64,000 nt of DNA from Sphingomonas sp. Root720 (GTDB lineage Bacteria; Pseudomonadota; Alphaproteobacteria; Sphingomonadales; Sphingomonadaceae). The stretch spans positions 227,195-291,194 of the forward strand of contig NZ_LMID01000010.1 in assembly GCF_001428605.1 (NCBI RefSeq), given 5' to 3'. The notes beneath the pieces were generated by a model. The model was not told where the DNA came from and ran no database searches. It saw only the letters and a list, made by a program, of their open reading frames with translations. Both the position numbers and the translations under genes were made by a program. This document shows, in pieces, positions 53,803 to 62,716 of the stretch; within the stretch, counting starts at the first letter, position 1, and every line of letters begins with the position of its first letter.

Positions 53803-54951
53803 TCAGAGATCCTTGGCGTAGATGCGATAGACCTTGTTGATCCGGCTATCGATGGTCTCGGCGATCGATCGCATCCCCTGATTGTCCTCGAGGATCCAGC
53901 CGATCTCGCTGCGGCTGGCGCCGTAATTGGCGATCGAATCGCGGCGGATATATTCGATCATCATGAAGGCCAACTGGCTCGCGAGGCGGGTCGCCTGCAG
54001 CTTCTTGACGACGCCCATCAGCGGAACCCGCATGGTCTTCACCTGGGGCTTGCGCAGCCGAAGGAGCAGCTTCGCCCAGCCGAAGGGGAACAGCCGCCCG
54101 TCGAGATCGGCGGTCAGCTCGTTGAGGTCGGGCAAGGTCATCATGAAGGCGACCGGTTCGCCATCGACCTCGGCCACGCGGATCAGGTCCTCGAACACGA
54201 CCGGCTTCAACTTCTTGCCGGTATAGGCGATCTCGCTCGGGGTGATCGGAACGAAACCCCAATTGTCCGACCAGGCATCGTTGAGGATCGACAGGATCAG
54301 CGCGGCTTCCTCGTCGAAGCGGCTCTTGTCGACCTTGCGGATATGGATGCGCGAATTTCGTTCGCCCGACGACACGATCCGCTGCACCAGCGGCGGGAAA
54401 TCCCCGGTGATGTCGAGCTCATAGCACAGGAGATCCTTGATCCCCTTGTAGCCGAGCGGCTCGACCCAGCCCTGATAGGCGGCATTGTGATGGCCCATCA
54501 TCACCGTCGGCGGGTGATCATGGCCCTGCACGAGCAGGCCAGGCTCTTCCCAGATAGAGCAGCTGAGCGGCGCCATGACGCTGGTCATGCCCTGGTCGCG
54601 CAGCCATTGCTCGGCCCGTGCGATCAGCGCGGTGGCGATCTCCTGGTCGGCCGCTTCCAGCAGGCCCCAATTGCCGATGCCCGGGCCGCCACCCTGCTCG
54701 ACGGGCATCGACAGCCACAGATGATCGATATGCGCCGATATCCGACCGACCAGTTTCCCGCCGCGCTCGGCGAGGAAGAGCTGCTGGTCGGCATGCTCGT
54801 AGAAAGGATTCTTGCCGGGCGTGATCAGCTCGAGCGCCTCCATCCGCAACGGCGGCACCCAGTTCGGATCACCTGCGTTGAGCGTGAAGGCCAGTTCGAC
54901 GAAGCGCTTCCGGTCCGCCTTGCCGGCGGCGGGACGGATGAGGAGAGACAT
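53803..54951 (-). CDS. GNAT-fold protein, probable bacterial ceramide synthase
   Basis: 382 aa. The opening RKRFVELAFTLNAGDPNWVPPL and the NPFYEHADQQLFLAERGGKLVGRIS block match a GNAT-related family of about 380 residues that includes the Caulobacter ceramide synthase bCerS, which acylates the amino group of the long-chain base. The acetyltransferase-like core is N-terminal; a second GNAT-like half (EVDGEPVAFMMTLPDLNE) follows. No membrane span. Its ATG overlaps the stop of the upstream hydroxylase gene (TGATG), so both are made together. Linkage to serine palmitoyltransferase 9 kb away supports a sphingolipid role. The generic annotation is N-acetyltransferase. Confidence 0.68.
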   Translation of the reverse strand: MSLLIRPAAGKADRKRFVELAFTLNAGDPNWVPPLRMEALELITPGKNPFYEHADQQLFLAERGGKLVGRISAHIDHLWLSMPVEQGGGPGIGNWGLLEAADQEIATALIARAEQWLRDQGMTSVMAPLSCSIWEEPGLLVQGHDHPPTVMMGHHNAAYQGWVEPLGYKGIKDLLCYELDITGDFPPLVQRIVSSGERNSRIHIRKVDKSRFDEEAALILSILNDAWSDNWGFVPITPSEIAYTGKKLKPVVFEDLIRVAEVDGEPVAFMMTLPDLNELTADLDGRLFPFGWAKLLLRLRKPQVKTMRVPLMGVVKKLQATRLASQLAFMMIEYIRRDSIANYGASRSEIGWILEDNQGMRSIAETIDSRINKVYRIYAKDL

Positions 54952-55715
54952 CAGTGCGGGATGCGCTGGCTCGGATGGCCGGTCGCGACACCGCCCGACA
55001 GTTGCGCGACCCGGGGATAGCGCCGGGCGACCTCGGGCGTATAGCCGAGGTTGAACACCGTCTCGCTCTTCTTCGCCTTGTCGATCCGCTCGTAATAGGT
55101 GCCGAACAGCCGATCCCAGAAATAGTTAGTGATGCCGAAATTGCCGCGCTCGTCATGAAAGTGATGCGCCATGTGGCGGGCCTTCATGTTCACCACCCAC
55201 CGCTGCTTCGGCTTGTAGGCCAGGTGCTGGATGCAGTGGAAGAATTCGTAGACGCAGGTCGTGATCAGCCCGGTCGCGAAGGCGGCCAGCGCCGCGCCGG
55301 TGCCGCCGATCGCATAGCCGATCGGAGCGGTTGCGAGCGCGATCGTCGGCAGGGTCGTGTGGAGCGCACCGAACAGGATTTCGAGCCGGTTCGGATCCTG
55401 GTGATGATCGTAATGGATACGCTTCCAGGTCGCGGCCAGGAAGGGCACCTTGAACATCCAGCGGCTGTGCAGCACCCAGCGGTGCAGGCAATACCAGACC
55501 AGCGGGTAGACGAACACCGATACACCGATCGCCGCCAGGGTCGGCAACACCGGCGCGGGATAGCGGAAGAACAGCCCGATCGCGATCGCAGCGCTGAGCA
55601 GATAGCCCATGATCGCCGGATATTGGAAATAGGCGATCACCAGCTCGCGCAGCGTCATGCGGTCGAGATGGTGGTCCTTCGCCCAGAAGGCGGGCTTGAT
55701 GGCCGACAACTTCAC
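54951..55715 (-). CDS. fatty acid hydroxylase/sterol desaturase superfamily membrane protein
   Basis: About 254 aa from GTG 55715, which has GAGG six bases upstream; the open frame continues to TTG 55814, and an internal ATG lies at 55658. Four membrane spans and the eight-histidine di-iron pattern: HRWVLH, HYDHH (IHYDHHQD), EFFHCIQH and MAHHFH. This is the superfamily of fatty acid 2-hydroxylases and sphingoid C4 hydroxylases. Sphingomonad glycosphingolipids carry 2-hydroxymyristate, and the gene is coupled to the ceramide-synthase-like gene, so N-acyl 2-hydroxylation is the favoured role. Substrate unproven. Confidence 0.78.
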   Translation of the reverse strand: MKLSAIKPAFWAKDHHLDRMTLRELVIAYFQYPAIMGYLLSAAIAIGLFFRYPAPVLPTLAAIGVSVFVYPLVWYCLHRWVLHSRWMFKVPFLAATWKRIHYDHHQDPNRLEILFGALHTTLPTIALATAPIGYAIGGTGAALAAFATGLITTCVYEFFHCIQHLAYKPKQRWVVNMKARHMAHHFHDERGNFGITNYFWDRLFGTYYERIDKAKKSETVFNLGYTPEVARRYPRVAQLSGGVATGHPSQRIPH

Positions 55716-55816
55716 GCAAAACCTCGATTTCGAAAGCGCCCCGGGTGAGGCTCCAATATGGGATCGCGGTCTGGATTGGCAATGCGGCGCTTTTGCGACC
55801 GTTCGGCGTCGCAAAG

Positions 55817-56911
55817 CTATTCCTCGGTCCGAATCAGCACCGTTTCTCCGATCAGCAGGAACAGCAGGAAGGGCGCCCAGGCCGCCAGAAAGGGTGGATA
55901 GGCGCCGAGATTGCCCATCGCCAACGCGAAATTATCGGCGACAAAATAGGCGAAGCCGAGCGCCATGCCGATCACCGCGCGGATGAACAGATGGCCCGAG
56001 CGGGCGAGACCGAAGGCGGCGACGGCCGCCAACAGCGGCATCAGTACCGCCGACAACGGCCCCGAGAGCTTGTGCCACAGGCCGGCACGCAGCGGCCCCG
56101 TCGGACGGCCGGCGGCTTCGAGATCGGCGATCGCGGTGCGCAGCTGCAGGATCGACTTGGATGCCGGATCGACGTTGGACAGGGTGAAGCGGTCGGCGGT
56201 CACCCCCCGGCCGAAATCATAGGTCGGCAGCTGGGTCGTGACACCGCGTTCGACATCGAAACGGCCGGCTCCGGCGATCCGCCACACGCCGCCCGTCTGG
56301 AAGGCACGGCTGCCCTTGACGATCGCGACGAGACGGCCGCCCGTGCGATCGTAGACGGTGATGTCGCGGAGCTGCGCCTGCGTTCCCCGGCCATGCACCG
56401 CGATCGCATGGATCAGGTCGTCGCCGTCGCGTACCCAGACGTTGGGGACGATACCGCGATCGCGGGGGATCAGGCCGTAATCGGCATCCTGCCACGCGCT
56501 CAGCGTCGCGGTGGCGCGCGCCACGACCCGTTCGTTGAAGGTGAACGACAGGATGGCGACGCCGAGGCTGGCCACCACCAGCGGCGCCAGGATCTGGTGG
56601 GCGGAAATGCCCGCCGCCTTCATCGATACGATCTCGCTGTTCTGGTTCAGCGTGACGAAGGTGATGAGGGTGGCCAGCAGCGCCGCAAAGGGCAGGAAGC
56701 GGGCGATGATCTGAGGCGTGCGCAGGGTGACGTAGATCCACAGCTGCGCGTCGCCATTGCCGGGATAGGCAAGAATGTCCCCCGATTCCCCCAGCAGGTC
56801 GAGCGCCATCAGAACGATCACCAGCGCCGCCAGCACCGCCGCGAAGCGGACGAGGAACATCCGGGCCATGTAGAAGGTCATCGTCGGCGAGGCGAAGAAG
56901 GAGATATTCAC
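55817..56911 (-). CDS. lptG: LptG-type (YjgQ) permease
   Basis: 364 aa. Three spans, a periplasmic beta-jellyroll domain (about 130-260) and three more spans: the LptF/LptG layout. SEIVSMKAAGIS is the coupling-helix region that contacts the LptB ATPase. GTG 56911 overlaps the lptF stop as GTGA and fixes the start. LptB2FG normally extracts lipopolysaccharide from the inner membrane; in an organism expected to carry glycosphingolipid instead, the cargo may differ. Confidence 0.88.
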   Translation of the reverse strand: MNISFFASPTMTFYMARMFLVRFAAVLAALVIVLMALDLLGESGDILAYPGNGDAQLWIYVTLRTPQIIARFLPFAALLATLITFVTLNQNSEIVSMKAAGISAHQILAPLVVASLGVAILSFTFNERVVARATATLSAWQDADYGLIPRDRGIVPNVWVRDGDDLIHAIAVHGRGTQAQLRDITVYDRTGGRLVAIVKGSRAFQTGGVWRIAGAGRFDVERGVTTQLPTYDFGRGVTADRFTLSNVDPASKSILQLRTAIADLEAAGRPTGPLRAGLWHKLSGPLSAVLMPLLAAVAAFGLARSGHLFIRAVIGMALGFAYFVADNFALAMGNLGAYPPFLAAWAPFLLFLLIGETVLIRTEE

Positions 56912-58110
56912 GCGGCCTCCTTCCGGCCGAAGCGGACCCAGCGTCCGACCGCCTTGAACGCCTTGTCGGCACCGCGTTCGAGTGCGCCGATCGGCTGACC
57001 GCCGGGGACGTGGGCGATCGTACGATACATCCACCATACCAGTGCCGCGAAGAACAGGAAGGGCACCCATAGCGCGATCAGCGGATCGATCCGGCCGAGC
57101 GCTGCGACCGAGGCGGCATATTCGTTGATCTTGTGCTGGGTCACGATCATCACGATCGACAGGAAGACGCCGAGGGCGGAGGAGGAGCGCTTGGGCGGAA
57201 TGGCCAGCGCGAGCGCCAACATCGGCAGCAGGAACATCGTCGCCACCTCCACCAGGCGGAAATGGAATTCCGACCGGAATTGGGCACGCTGCTTCGCCGG
57301 GGTCTTCGCCTGGTGCGCGGTCACCACCAGTTCTGGCATCGTCATTTCAAGATCGCGGCCGCCGCGCTGGCGAAAGGCTTCCATCTTCGGCAAGTCGATC
57401 GGCAGGTCGTGGCCCACGAACTGGAGGACGCGCGGCTCCTTGAACTGCGGCGCGTCGTGGACGAGCACGCCCTTCTGGAGCCGCAGGATGATCGTGTCGG
57501 GATCGTCGGTAGCCAGGAACTGGCCATGTTCGGCGGTCACCGCCAGGCTCTTCCCATCCTTCGATTCGGTCATCACGAAGATACCCGAAAGCTCGCGCCC
57601 CCCTTCGCGGCTGCTTTCGACGCGAATCGTCATCCGCTTTCCGAGCTTGGTGAATTCGCCGACCTTGATCGATGCGCCGAGCGCGCCCGAACGCAGCTCG
57701 AAGCGCAACCCCTCATAGGCATAGCGCGAATAAGGCTGGACGAAGCCGACTATGGCAAGATTGAGGAGAGCCAGGGCGACCGCGTAATAATAAGGCACGC
57801 GCAGCAGCCGGCCGTAGCTCATACCCACCGCGCGCAGGACGTCGAGCTCGGACGACATCGCTAGCCTGCGGAAGGCAAGGAGGCAGCCGAGCATCAGCCC
57901 GATCGGGATGCCGAGCGACATATATTCCGGGATCAGATTGGCGAGCATCCGCCAGACGACGCTGACCGGCCCGCCTTCCGACACCACGAAATCGAACAGC
58001 CGCAGCATCTTGTCGAGCGTCAGCAACATCGCCGCGATCACCAGCGTCGCGATCAGCGGCGTCGCGATAAGCCGGGCGACATAGCGGTCGGTAAGCGTGT
58101 CAAATCTCAA
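56908..58110 (-). CDS. lptF: LptF-type (YjgP) permease
   Basis: 400 aa. Six spans around a periplasmic jellyroll domain (about 130-270), as in LptF. SSELDVLRAVGMSYGRLLRVP is the coupling-helix region. The start is TTG 58110 (reading MRFDTLTDRYVARL), with only a weak ribosome binding site; no ATG or GTG is available near the N-terminal helix. Cytoplasmic C-terminal tail of about 35 basic residues. Which of the pair is F or G was assigned by order and length. The first gene of the leftward run, divergent from the DUF2141 gene with 117 bp between. Confidence 0.87.
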   Translation of the reverse strand: MRFDTLTDRYVARLIATPLIATLVIAAMLLTLDKMLRLFDFVVSEGGPVSVVWRMLANLIPEYMSLGIPIGLMLGCLLAFRRLAMSSELDVLRAVGMSYGRLLRVPYYYAVALALLNLAIVGFVQPYSRYAYEGLRFELRSGALGASIKVGEFTKLGKRMTIRVESSREGGRELSGIFVMTESKDGKSLAVTAEHGQFLATDDPDTIILRLQKGVLVHDAPQFKEPRVLQFVGHDLPIDLPKMEAFRQRGGRDLEMTMPELVVTAHQAKTPAKQRAQFRSEFHFRLVEVATMFLLPMLALALAIPPKRSSSALGVFLSIVMIVTQHKINEYAASVAALGRIDPLIALWVPFLFFAALVWWMYRTIAHVPGGQPIGALERGADKAFKAVGRWVRFGRKEAA

Positions 58111-58227
58111 GTTTTCGACGCCCCGTGACCATGTTCTGGCCGCAATCGCAGCCCACCTTCCGACTCATGGGGGCAGTGTGCCGGCCATGCGTTCGCGCAG
58201 GCTATAGCTTCCAGGAGTAATGAGGTC

Positions 58228-58746
58228 ATGTCGAAACTTGTGGTTGGGATGGTTGGACTCTCGCTTGTGGCGGCAATGCCGGCCGCGGCAGGGGCGGCCG
58301 TGCTCGGCCCCGATTCGGCCGCCTGCAACGGCGGCGGCCCCGCGATGCTGGTCCATGTCGATGGTTTCAAGAAGCGCACCGGCACGCTTCGCGTTCAGTC
58401 CTATGGCGGAAACCCGACCCGCTATTTCGAAAAGGGCAGTTGGTTGCGCCGCATCGATGTGCCCGTCCCGCCCTCGGGCGCGGTCGATGTCTGCGTCCCT
58501 GTCGGGGCCAATGGCAGCTACGCCGTATCGGTGCGCCACGACATCGACGGATCGGGCAAGACCGGCATGAATGACGGCGGCGGCATGTCGGGCAATCCGA
58601 GGCTTTCGCTGATGGACGTGATCTTCCGGCGCAAGCCGGCCCCCGACAAGGTGCAGGTGAACGTCCACGGCGTCACCCAGGTCCCCGTCACTCTCAATTA
58701 TGTCCAGGGCGGCTCCTTCGGTCCGCTCGCGATGGCGTCGCGCTGA
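58228..58746 (+). CDS. secreted DUF2141 protein
   Basis: 172 aa. A signal peptide of about 22 residues (ending AGA), then a beta-rich DUF2141 domain containing VPPSGAVDVCVPVGANGSYAVSVRHDIDG (core YAVSVRHDIDGSGKTG) and NDGGGMSGNP. Function of DUF2141 is unknown; members are periplasmic or surface proteins. It lies between the LptF gene (divergent) and the lipid kinase gene, two bases before the latter. Confidence 0.8.
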   Translation: MSKLVVGMVGLSLVAAMPAAAGAAVLGPDSAACNGGGPAMLVHVDGFKKRTGTLRVQSYGGNPTRYFEKGSWLRRIDVPVPPSGAVDVCVPVGANGSYAVSVRHDIDGSGKTGMNDGGGMSGNPRLSLMDVIFRRKPAPDKVQVNVHGVTQVPVTLNYVQGGSFGPLAMASR

Positions 58747-58748
58747 CG

Positions 58749-59720
58749 ATGGCGGCGGTCGCGCTCCTCTCCAATCCACGCTCGACGGGCAACCTGTCGA
58801 TGCTGCCGCGGATGCGGAGCTTCTGCGCCGCGCACAGCGATATCTTCCATTATGAGGTCGAATCGGTCGAGCAGATCGGCGAGGCGCTACGCACCATTGC
58901 CCGGGTCAATCCCAAGGTGCTTGTGGTCAATGGCGGTGACGGCACGGTGCAGGCCGCATTGACCGAGCTCTATCTGGGCAATTATTTCGACGGCGCGCCG
59001 CCGCCGGTGGCGGTACTGCCCAACGGCAAGACCAACCTGATCGCACTCGATCTGGGCGCGGTCGGCGATCCGATCGCCGCGCTCGAACGCGTGATGGAGA
59101 TCGCCCGCAGCGGCATCGAGGACCATGTCGTCGTACGCGAGCTGATCGCCCTGTCGGACGGCGCCGACGGCACCCGTCCGGTGCTGGGAATGTTCCTCGG
59201 CGGGGCCGGCCTCGCCGACACCATCCTCTATTGCCGCAACAAGATCTATCCGCTGGGTCTGCCCAACGGCATCAGCCATTTCCTGACCGCGATCGCGGTG
59301 CTGGCGACCTTGATCCTGGGCATCCGCTCCGCCTTCCTGCCGCCCGCCGCCCGCCCGATGAAGGTGTCGATGATGCGGCACGGCCAGTTGCAGGGCCGCT
59401 TCTCGCTGCTGATCGTCACCACCTTGCACAAGCTGCTGCTGGGTAGCAGCACCGGCGGCACGGCGACTTCGGGCGCGCTCCAGATGATGGTGGTCGAGCA
59501 GCGGCCGCTGCCGCTGCTGCGTGCCTTGTTCGCCGGATTTCTGGGGCGCGTCGGTCGCGATCGCATGGACGGCGTGCATTTCGAGCGCGGCGACGAGATT
59601 CGCATCGAGGGCGACCGCTCGAGCGTGATCCTGGACGGCGAGATCTTCCAGGCGGATACCGGCCGGCCGATCGTCCTCAAGACCACGCCGCCGGTGCCCT
59701 TCCTGCGCCTCGCCGCCTGA
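58749..59720 (+). CDS. diacylglycerol-kinase-family lipid kinase, probable ceramide kinase
   Basis: 323 aa. The catalytic-domain signature VVNGGDGTVQAALTEL and the following VLPNGKTNLIA place it in the DAGK catalytic (DAGKc) superfamily of ATP-dependent lipid kinases, which includes diacylglycerol, sphingosine and ceramide kinases. The C-terminal lobe has DGEIFQ, typical of the fold. Linkage to ceramide genes makes ceramide, or another long-chain base lipid, the likely acceptor. A related kinase acts in anionic sphingolipid synthesis in Caulobacter. Undecaprenol or diacylglycerol remain possible substrates. Start ATG 58749. Confidence 0.78.
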   Translation: MAAVALLSNPRSTGNLSMLPRMRSFCAAHSDIFHYEVESVEQIGEALRTIARVNPKVLVVNGGDGTVQAALTELYLGNYFDGAPPPVAVLPNGKTNLIALDLGAVGDPIAALERVMEIARSGIEDHVVVRELIALSDGADGTRPVLGMFLGGAGLADTILYCRNKIYPLGLPNGISHFLTAIAVLATLILGIRSAFLPPAARPMKVSMMRHGQLQGRFSLLIVTTLHKLLLGSSTGGTATSGALQMMVVEQRPLPLLRALFAGFLGRVGRDRMDGVHFERGDEIRIEGDRSSVILDGEIFQADTGRPIVLKTTPPVPFLRLAA

Positions 59721-59732
59721 ACCGGGCAGCCC

Positions 59733-60656
59733 ATGACCCTCGAAGCGCTGGTGGCGGCGGAACTGGCAGAGCCTGTGGATCCGCGCGTCGCCGCCATGGC
59801 CGCGGCGATCGCGCAGCGCTACGGAACCGCGTCGCGCGCCGTCCTTTTCTACGGTTCCTGCCTGCGCGAATCGAATCTCGACGGGCTGATGCTCGATTTC
59901 TACCTGGTCGTCTCGGACTATGGCCAGGCTTTCGGAACGGGCTGGTTCGCCCTTGCCAACCGCCTTCTGCCGCCCAATGTCTTCCCCTTCGAGCATGACG
60001 GGCTGATCGCCAAATATGCGGTGCTGAGCGAGGCGGATTTCGCTCGCCTCGCCTCGTCGGCGACGCTCAACGTATCGGTATGGGCGCGCTTCGCCCAGCC
60101 GTCGCGACTCGTCTGGGTCGCCGATGTCGCGGCCCGCGAGGCTTGCATCGCCGCGGTGGGCCTCGCCGCTCCCGCCCTGCTCTCAGCGGCCAGGCCGATG
60201 CTGCCCGAACGCATCGCCATCGGGCGACTGTGGGCAGAGGCGTTCGCGCTGACCTACGCGGCCGAATTGCGCGCCGAGCGCAAGAGCCGCGCCGGCTCGG
60301 TGGCCGACGCCGATCCGGATCGCTATCGCCGCTTCACCGCTCCCGCCCTCGCCGCCGCAGGAATCGGCGCGACGATCACCGGCGACGAGGTGGGCTTCAC
60401 CCATCCCCCGACACCCGCCGAACGCAGCATCGGGGAGCGGCTCTGGGCCAGGCGGCGGCGCGAAGGCAAGGCCCTCACCCTAGCCCGCCTGGCAAAGGCC
60501 AGCACCACCTATGCCGGCGGGATCGACTACCTTGCCTGGAAGATCAACCGCCACGCGGGCGCCGCGATCGAGATCAAGCCCTGGCAGCGCCGCTGGCCGA
60601 TTCTCGGCGCGATCAGCCTGCTGCCAAGACTGCTCGCCGGGGGGGCGGTGAAGTAG
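59733..60656 (+). CDS. Tam41-like nucleotidyltransferase
   Basis: 307 aa. AVLFYGSCLRESNLDGLMLDFYLVV fits the YGSxx...(M/L)xDF pattern of Tam41, the mitochondrial CDP-diacylglycerol synthase of the nucleotidyltransferase superfamily (core YGS then LDF). No membrane span except a weak C-terminal hydrophobic stretch. By analogy it would transfer CMP from CTP to a phospholipid-like phosphate. Twelve bases after the lipid kinase gene, it could convert its phosphorylated product, for example ceramide 1-phosphate, to a CDP-activated form. That substrate is a hypothesis; an ordinary phosphatidate cytidylyltransferase role is the alternative. Confidence 0.62.
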   Translation: MTLEALVAAELAEPVDPRVAAMAAAIAQRYGTASRAVLFYGSCLRESNLDGLMLDFYLVVSDYGQAFGTGWFALANRLLPPNVFPFEHDGLIAKYAVLSEADFARLASSATLNVSVWARFAQPSRLVWVADVAAREACIAAVGLAAPALLSAARPMLPERIAIGRLWAEAFALTYAAELRAERKSRAGSVADADPDRYRRFTAPALAAAGIGATITGDEVGFTHPPTPAERSIGERLWARRRREGKALTLARLAKASTTYAGGIDYLAWKINRHAGAAIEIKPWQRRWPILGAISLLPRLLAGGAVK

Positions 60657-60667
60657 GCGGCCTGGTT

Positions 60668-62659
60668 CTACGCCGCCTGCGAGTTCGACAGTTCGCCACG
60701 GCGTTCGATCGCGCGGGTGACGGCGTTGCCCAGCGCTGCGATGGTGAAGGGTTTGCGCAGCACTTCATGGCCTGCGAAGTCGTCGCTCTGCCCAGCCTCG
60801 CCGACATAGCCGGTAACGAACAGCACGGCGATGCGCGGATAGTCCCGGCCGATCGTCGCAATCAGTTCGGGACCGGTCATGCCGGGCATCATCACGTCGG
60901 TCAGGATGAGGTCGAAGCGCGAATTTTCGGCCAGGATGGCCACGGCCTCCTCGCCCGAGGCGCAGGCGCGGACCATATGCCCGAGCTCGGCCAAGCCGGC
61001 GCGCGTCGATGCCTGGACGCGAGGGTCGTCCTCGACCAGCAGGATCGAGAGTGAACCGGTGTTCGGCCGCACGGCGTTGACGGCGTCGGTCACGCTCCGC
61101 TCGGCCGCGATCCCCCGATAGCGCGGCAGGTACAACGAGATGGTCGTGCCCTTGCCGACCTCCGAGTCGACGCGGACATCGCCATGCGACTGACGAACGA
61201 AGCCGAAGATCTGGCTGAGGCCGAGGCCGGTCCCCTTGCCGACCGGCTTGGTCGTGAAAAACGGCTCGAACGCGCGCGCGAGGACCTCCGGCGGCATCCC
61301 GCAGCCGGTATCGGTGACGGCGATGCGGACATAGTCGCCCGGTTTGATGGCGGTCGAATCGGTGCCGCCGATCGCGACATCGGCGACCGATATGCCGAGC
61401 CGTCCCGCCCCTTCCATCGCGTCCCGCGCGTTGACGGCGAGGTTCAGGATCGCGTTTTCGAGCTGGTGTGCATCGGCCCAGATCGGCCAATGCGCCTCGG
61501 TGGTGTCGACATCGACGGTGATGCGTTCGCCCAGGGTCCGATCGAGCAGGACGTTCATCCCCGCGACGAGCCGTGCGGGCTGCACCGCATCGGGCAGCAG
61601 CGGTTCGGCGCGGGCGAAGGACAGCAGCCGCCGGGTCAACGCCGCCGCGCGGTCGGCTCCCTCCATCGCGCCGTCGAGATGGACGCCCGCCTCGGCCGGA
61701 CGCTGGGCGATCTTGCGCCGCGCGAGATCGAGGCCCCCCACCACCACCGCGAGCATGTTGTTGAAGTCATGTGCGATGCCGCCGGTAAGCTGACCGACCG
61801 CTTCCATCTTCTGGGCCTGGGCGAGTTGGGCCTCGGCGCGCGCGCGGGTCTCGCTCTCCTCGCGCAGCCGGCTATTGGCCTCGCTCAACTCGCGGGTGCG
61901 TTCGGCGACGGCCGTCTCGAGCTGCGTGGCGCGATCGAATTCCACCTCGGCCTGCTCGGCGGCATGGGCGCGCTGCGCCGCCGCCGCCGCCGCGAGCCAG
62001 CCGAGCAGGATGGCGAGGCCCATCAGCACGAGGCCGAGGACCGACAGCAACGTCGCGAAGCCGTTGGCCCGCTCGGCCGAGAAGAAGGTATCTTCGGACC
62101 GCTGGCCCAGGCGGGTCCGCTCGTTCGAGGCGATGCTTTCGAGAGTCGCTGAAATGGCGACGACATTGGGGGATTCGCCGGCCTTGTTGAACATGCCGAT
62201 CGCGTACCAGCCCTTGCCGACATTGGCGAAGGAGGCGGCTGCCGCCAACTCCTTGTCGCGTTCTGCCGCCAGTCGCTCGAGCTTCCGGACCAGCTTCCTC
62301 TGTTCGGGCTGGCCTGCGACCAGCCTGTCGAGCTGGCGCAGCTGGCTGATCGCGCGGCGCCATTCGTCATAATAGATGGTGCCGACCCGACGATCGCCGC
62401 TCACCACATAGCGCCCCAGCGCCGCCTCCGACCGCGCCAGCGACGCGTCGAGCGAGCGGGTGAGCACCATGATGTCGTAGCTGTGCTGCTCGCGCTGCAA
62501 AGCCTCGTCGCGCGCGTCGTTCGAGCGCGCGACCATGGCGACCACCGCGATCAGCAGGCCCAGCGCCACGACGGCGAGGACGGCAGCCGCGAGCACGCGC
62601 TGCGCCGCGGGGGACACACCCCGCTTCAAGGCGTCGGGAGAGAACGTCGCCATCATCAT
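60668..62659 (-). CDS. hybrid sensor histidine kinase/response regulator
   Basis: 663 aa. Two membrane spans (about 19-43 and 202-225) enclose a CHASE3-like sensor of roughly 155 residues. Then a coiled coil, HisKA with the phosphoacceptor in [11 protein letters not shown], HATPase with N box [11 protein letters not shown] and G boxes DTGCGM and GTGLGL, and a C-terminal receiver domain with LTDVMMPGM. No output domain, so signal leaves by phosphotransfer. It lies between the Tam41-like gene (convergent, 11 bp) and spt, and may regulate the sphingolipid genes, though nothing in its sequence says so. Confidence 0.9.
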   Translation of the reverse strand: MMMATFSPDALKRGVSPAAQRVLAAAVLAVVALGLLIAVVAMVARSNDARDEALQREQHSYDIMVLTRSLDASLARSEAALGRYVVSGDRRVGTIYYDEWRRAISQLRQLDRLVAGQPEQRKLVRKLERLAAERDKELAAAASFANVGKGWYAIGMFNKAGESPNVVAISATLESIASNERTRLGQRSEDTFFSAERANGFATLLSVLGLVLMGLAILLGWLAAAAAAQRAHAAEQAEVEFDRATQLETAVAERTRELSEANSRLREESETRARAEAQLAQAQKMEAVGQLTGGIAHDFNNMLAVVVGGLDLARRKIAQRPAEAGVHLDGAMEGADRAAALTRRLLSFARAEPLLPDAVQPARLVAGMNVLLDRTLGERITVDVDTTEAHWPIWADAHQLENAILNLAVNARDAMEGAGRLGISVADVAIGGTDSTAIKPGDYVRIAVTDTGCGMPPEVLARAFEPFFTTKPVGKGTGLGLSQIFGFVRQSHGDVRVDSEVGKGTTISLYLPRYRGIAAERSVTDAVNAVRPNTGSLSILLVEDDPRVQASTRAGLAELGHMVRACASGEEAVAILAENSRFDLILTDVMMPGMTGPELIATIGRDYPRIAVLFVTGYVGEAGQSDDFAGHEVLRKPFTIAALGNAVTRAIERRGELSNSQAA

Positions 62660-62716
62660 CTTGTACCGTAGCCGCAGCGACGGGCAAAGCCACTAACCGG
62701 ACGAACCGTTGAAAGC

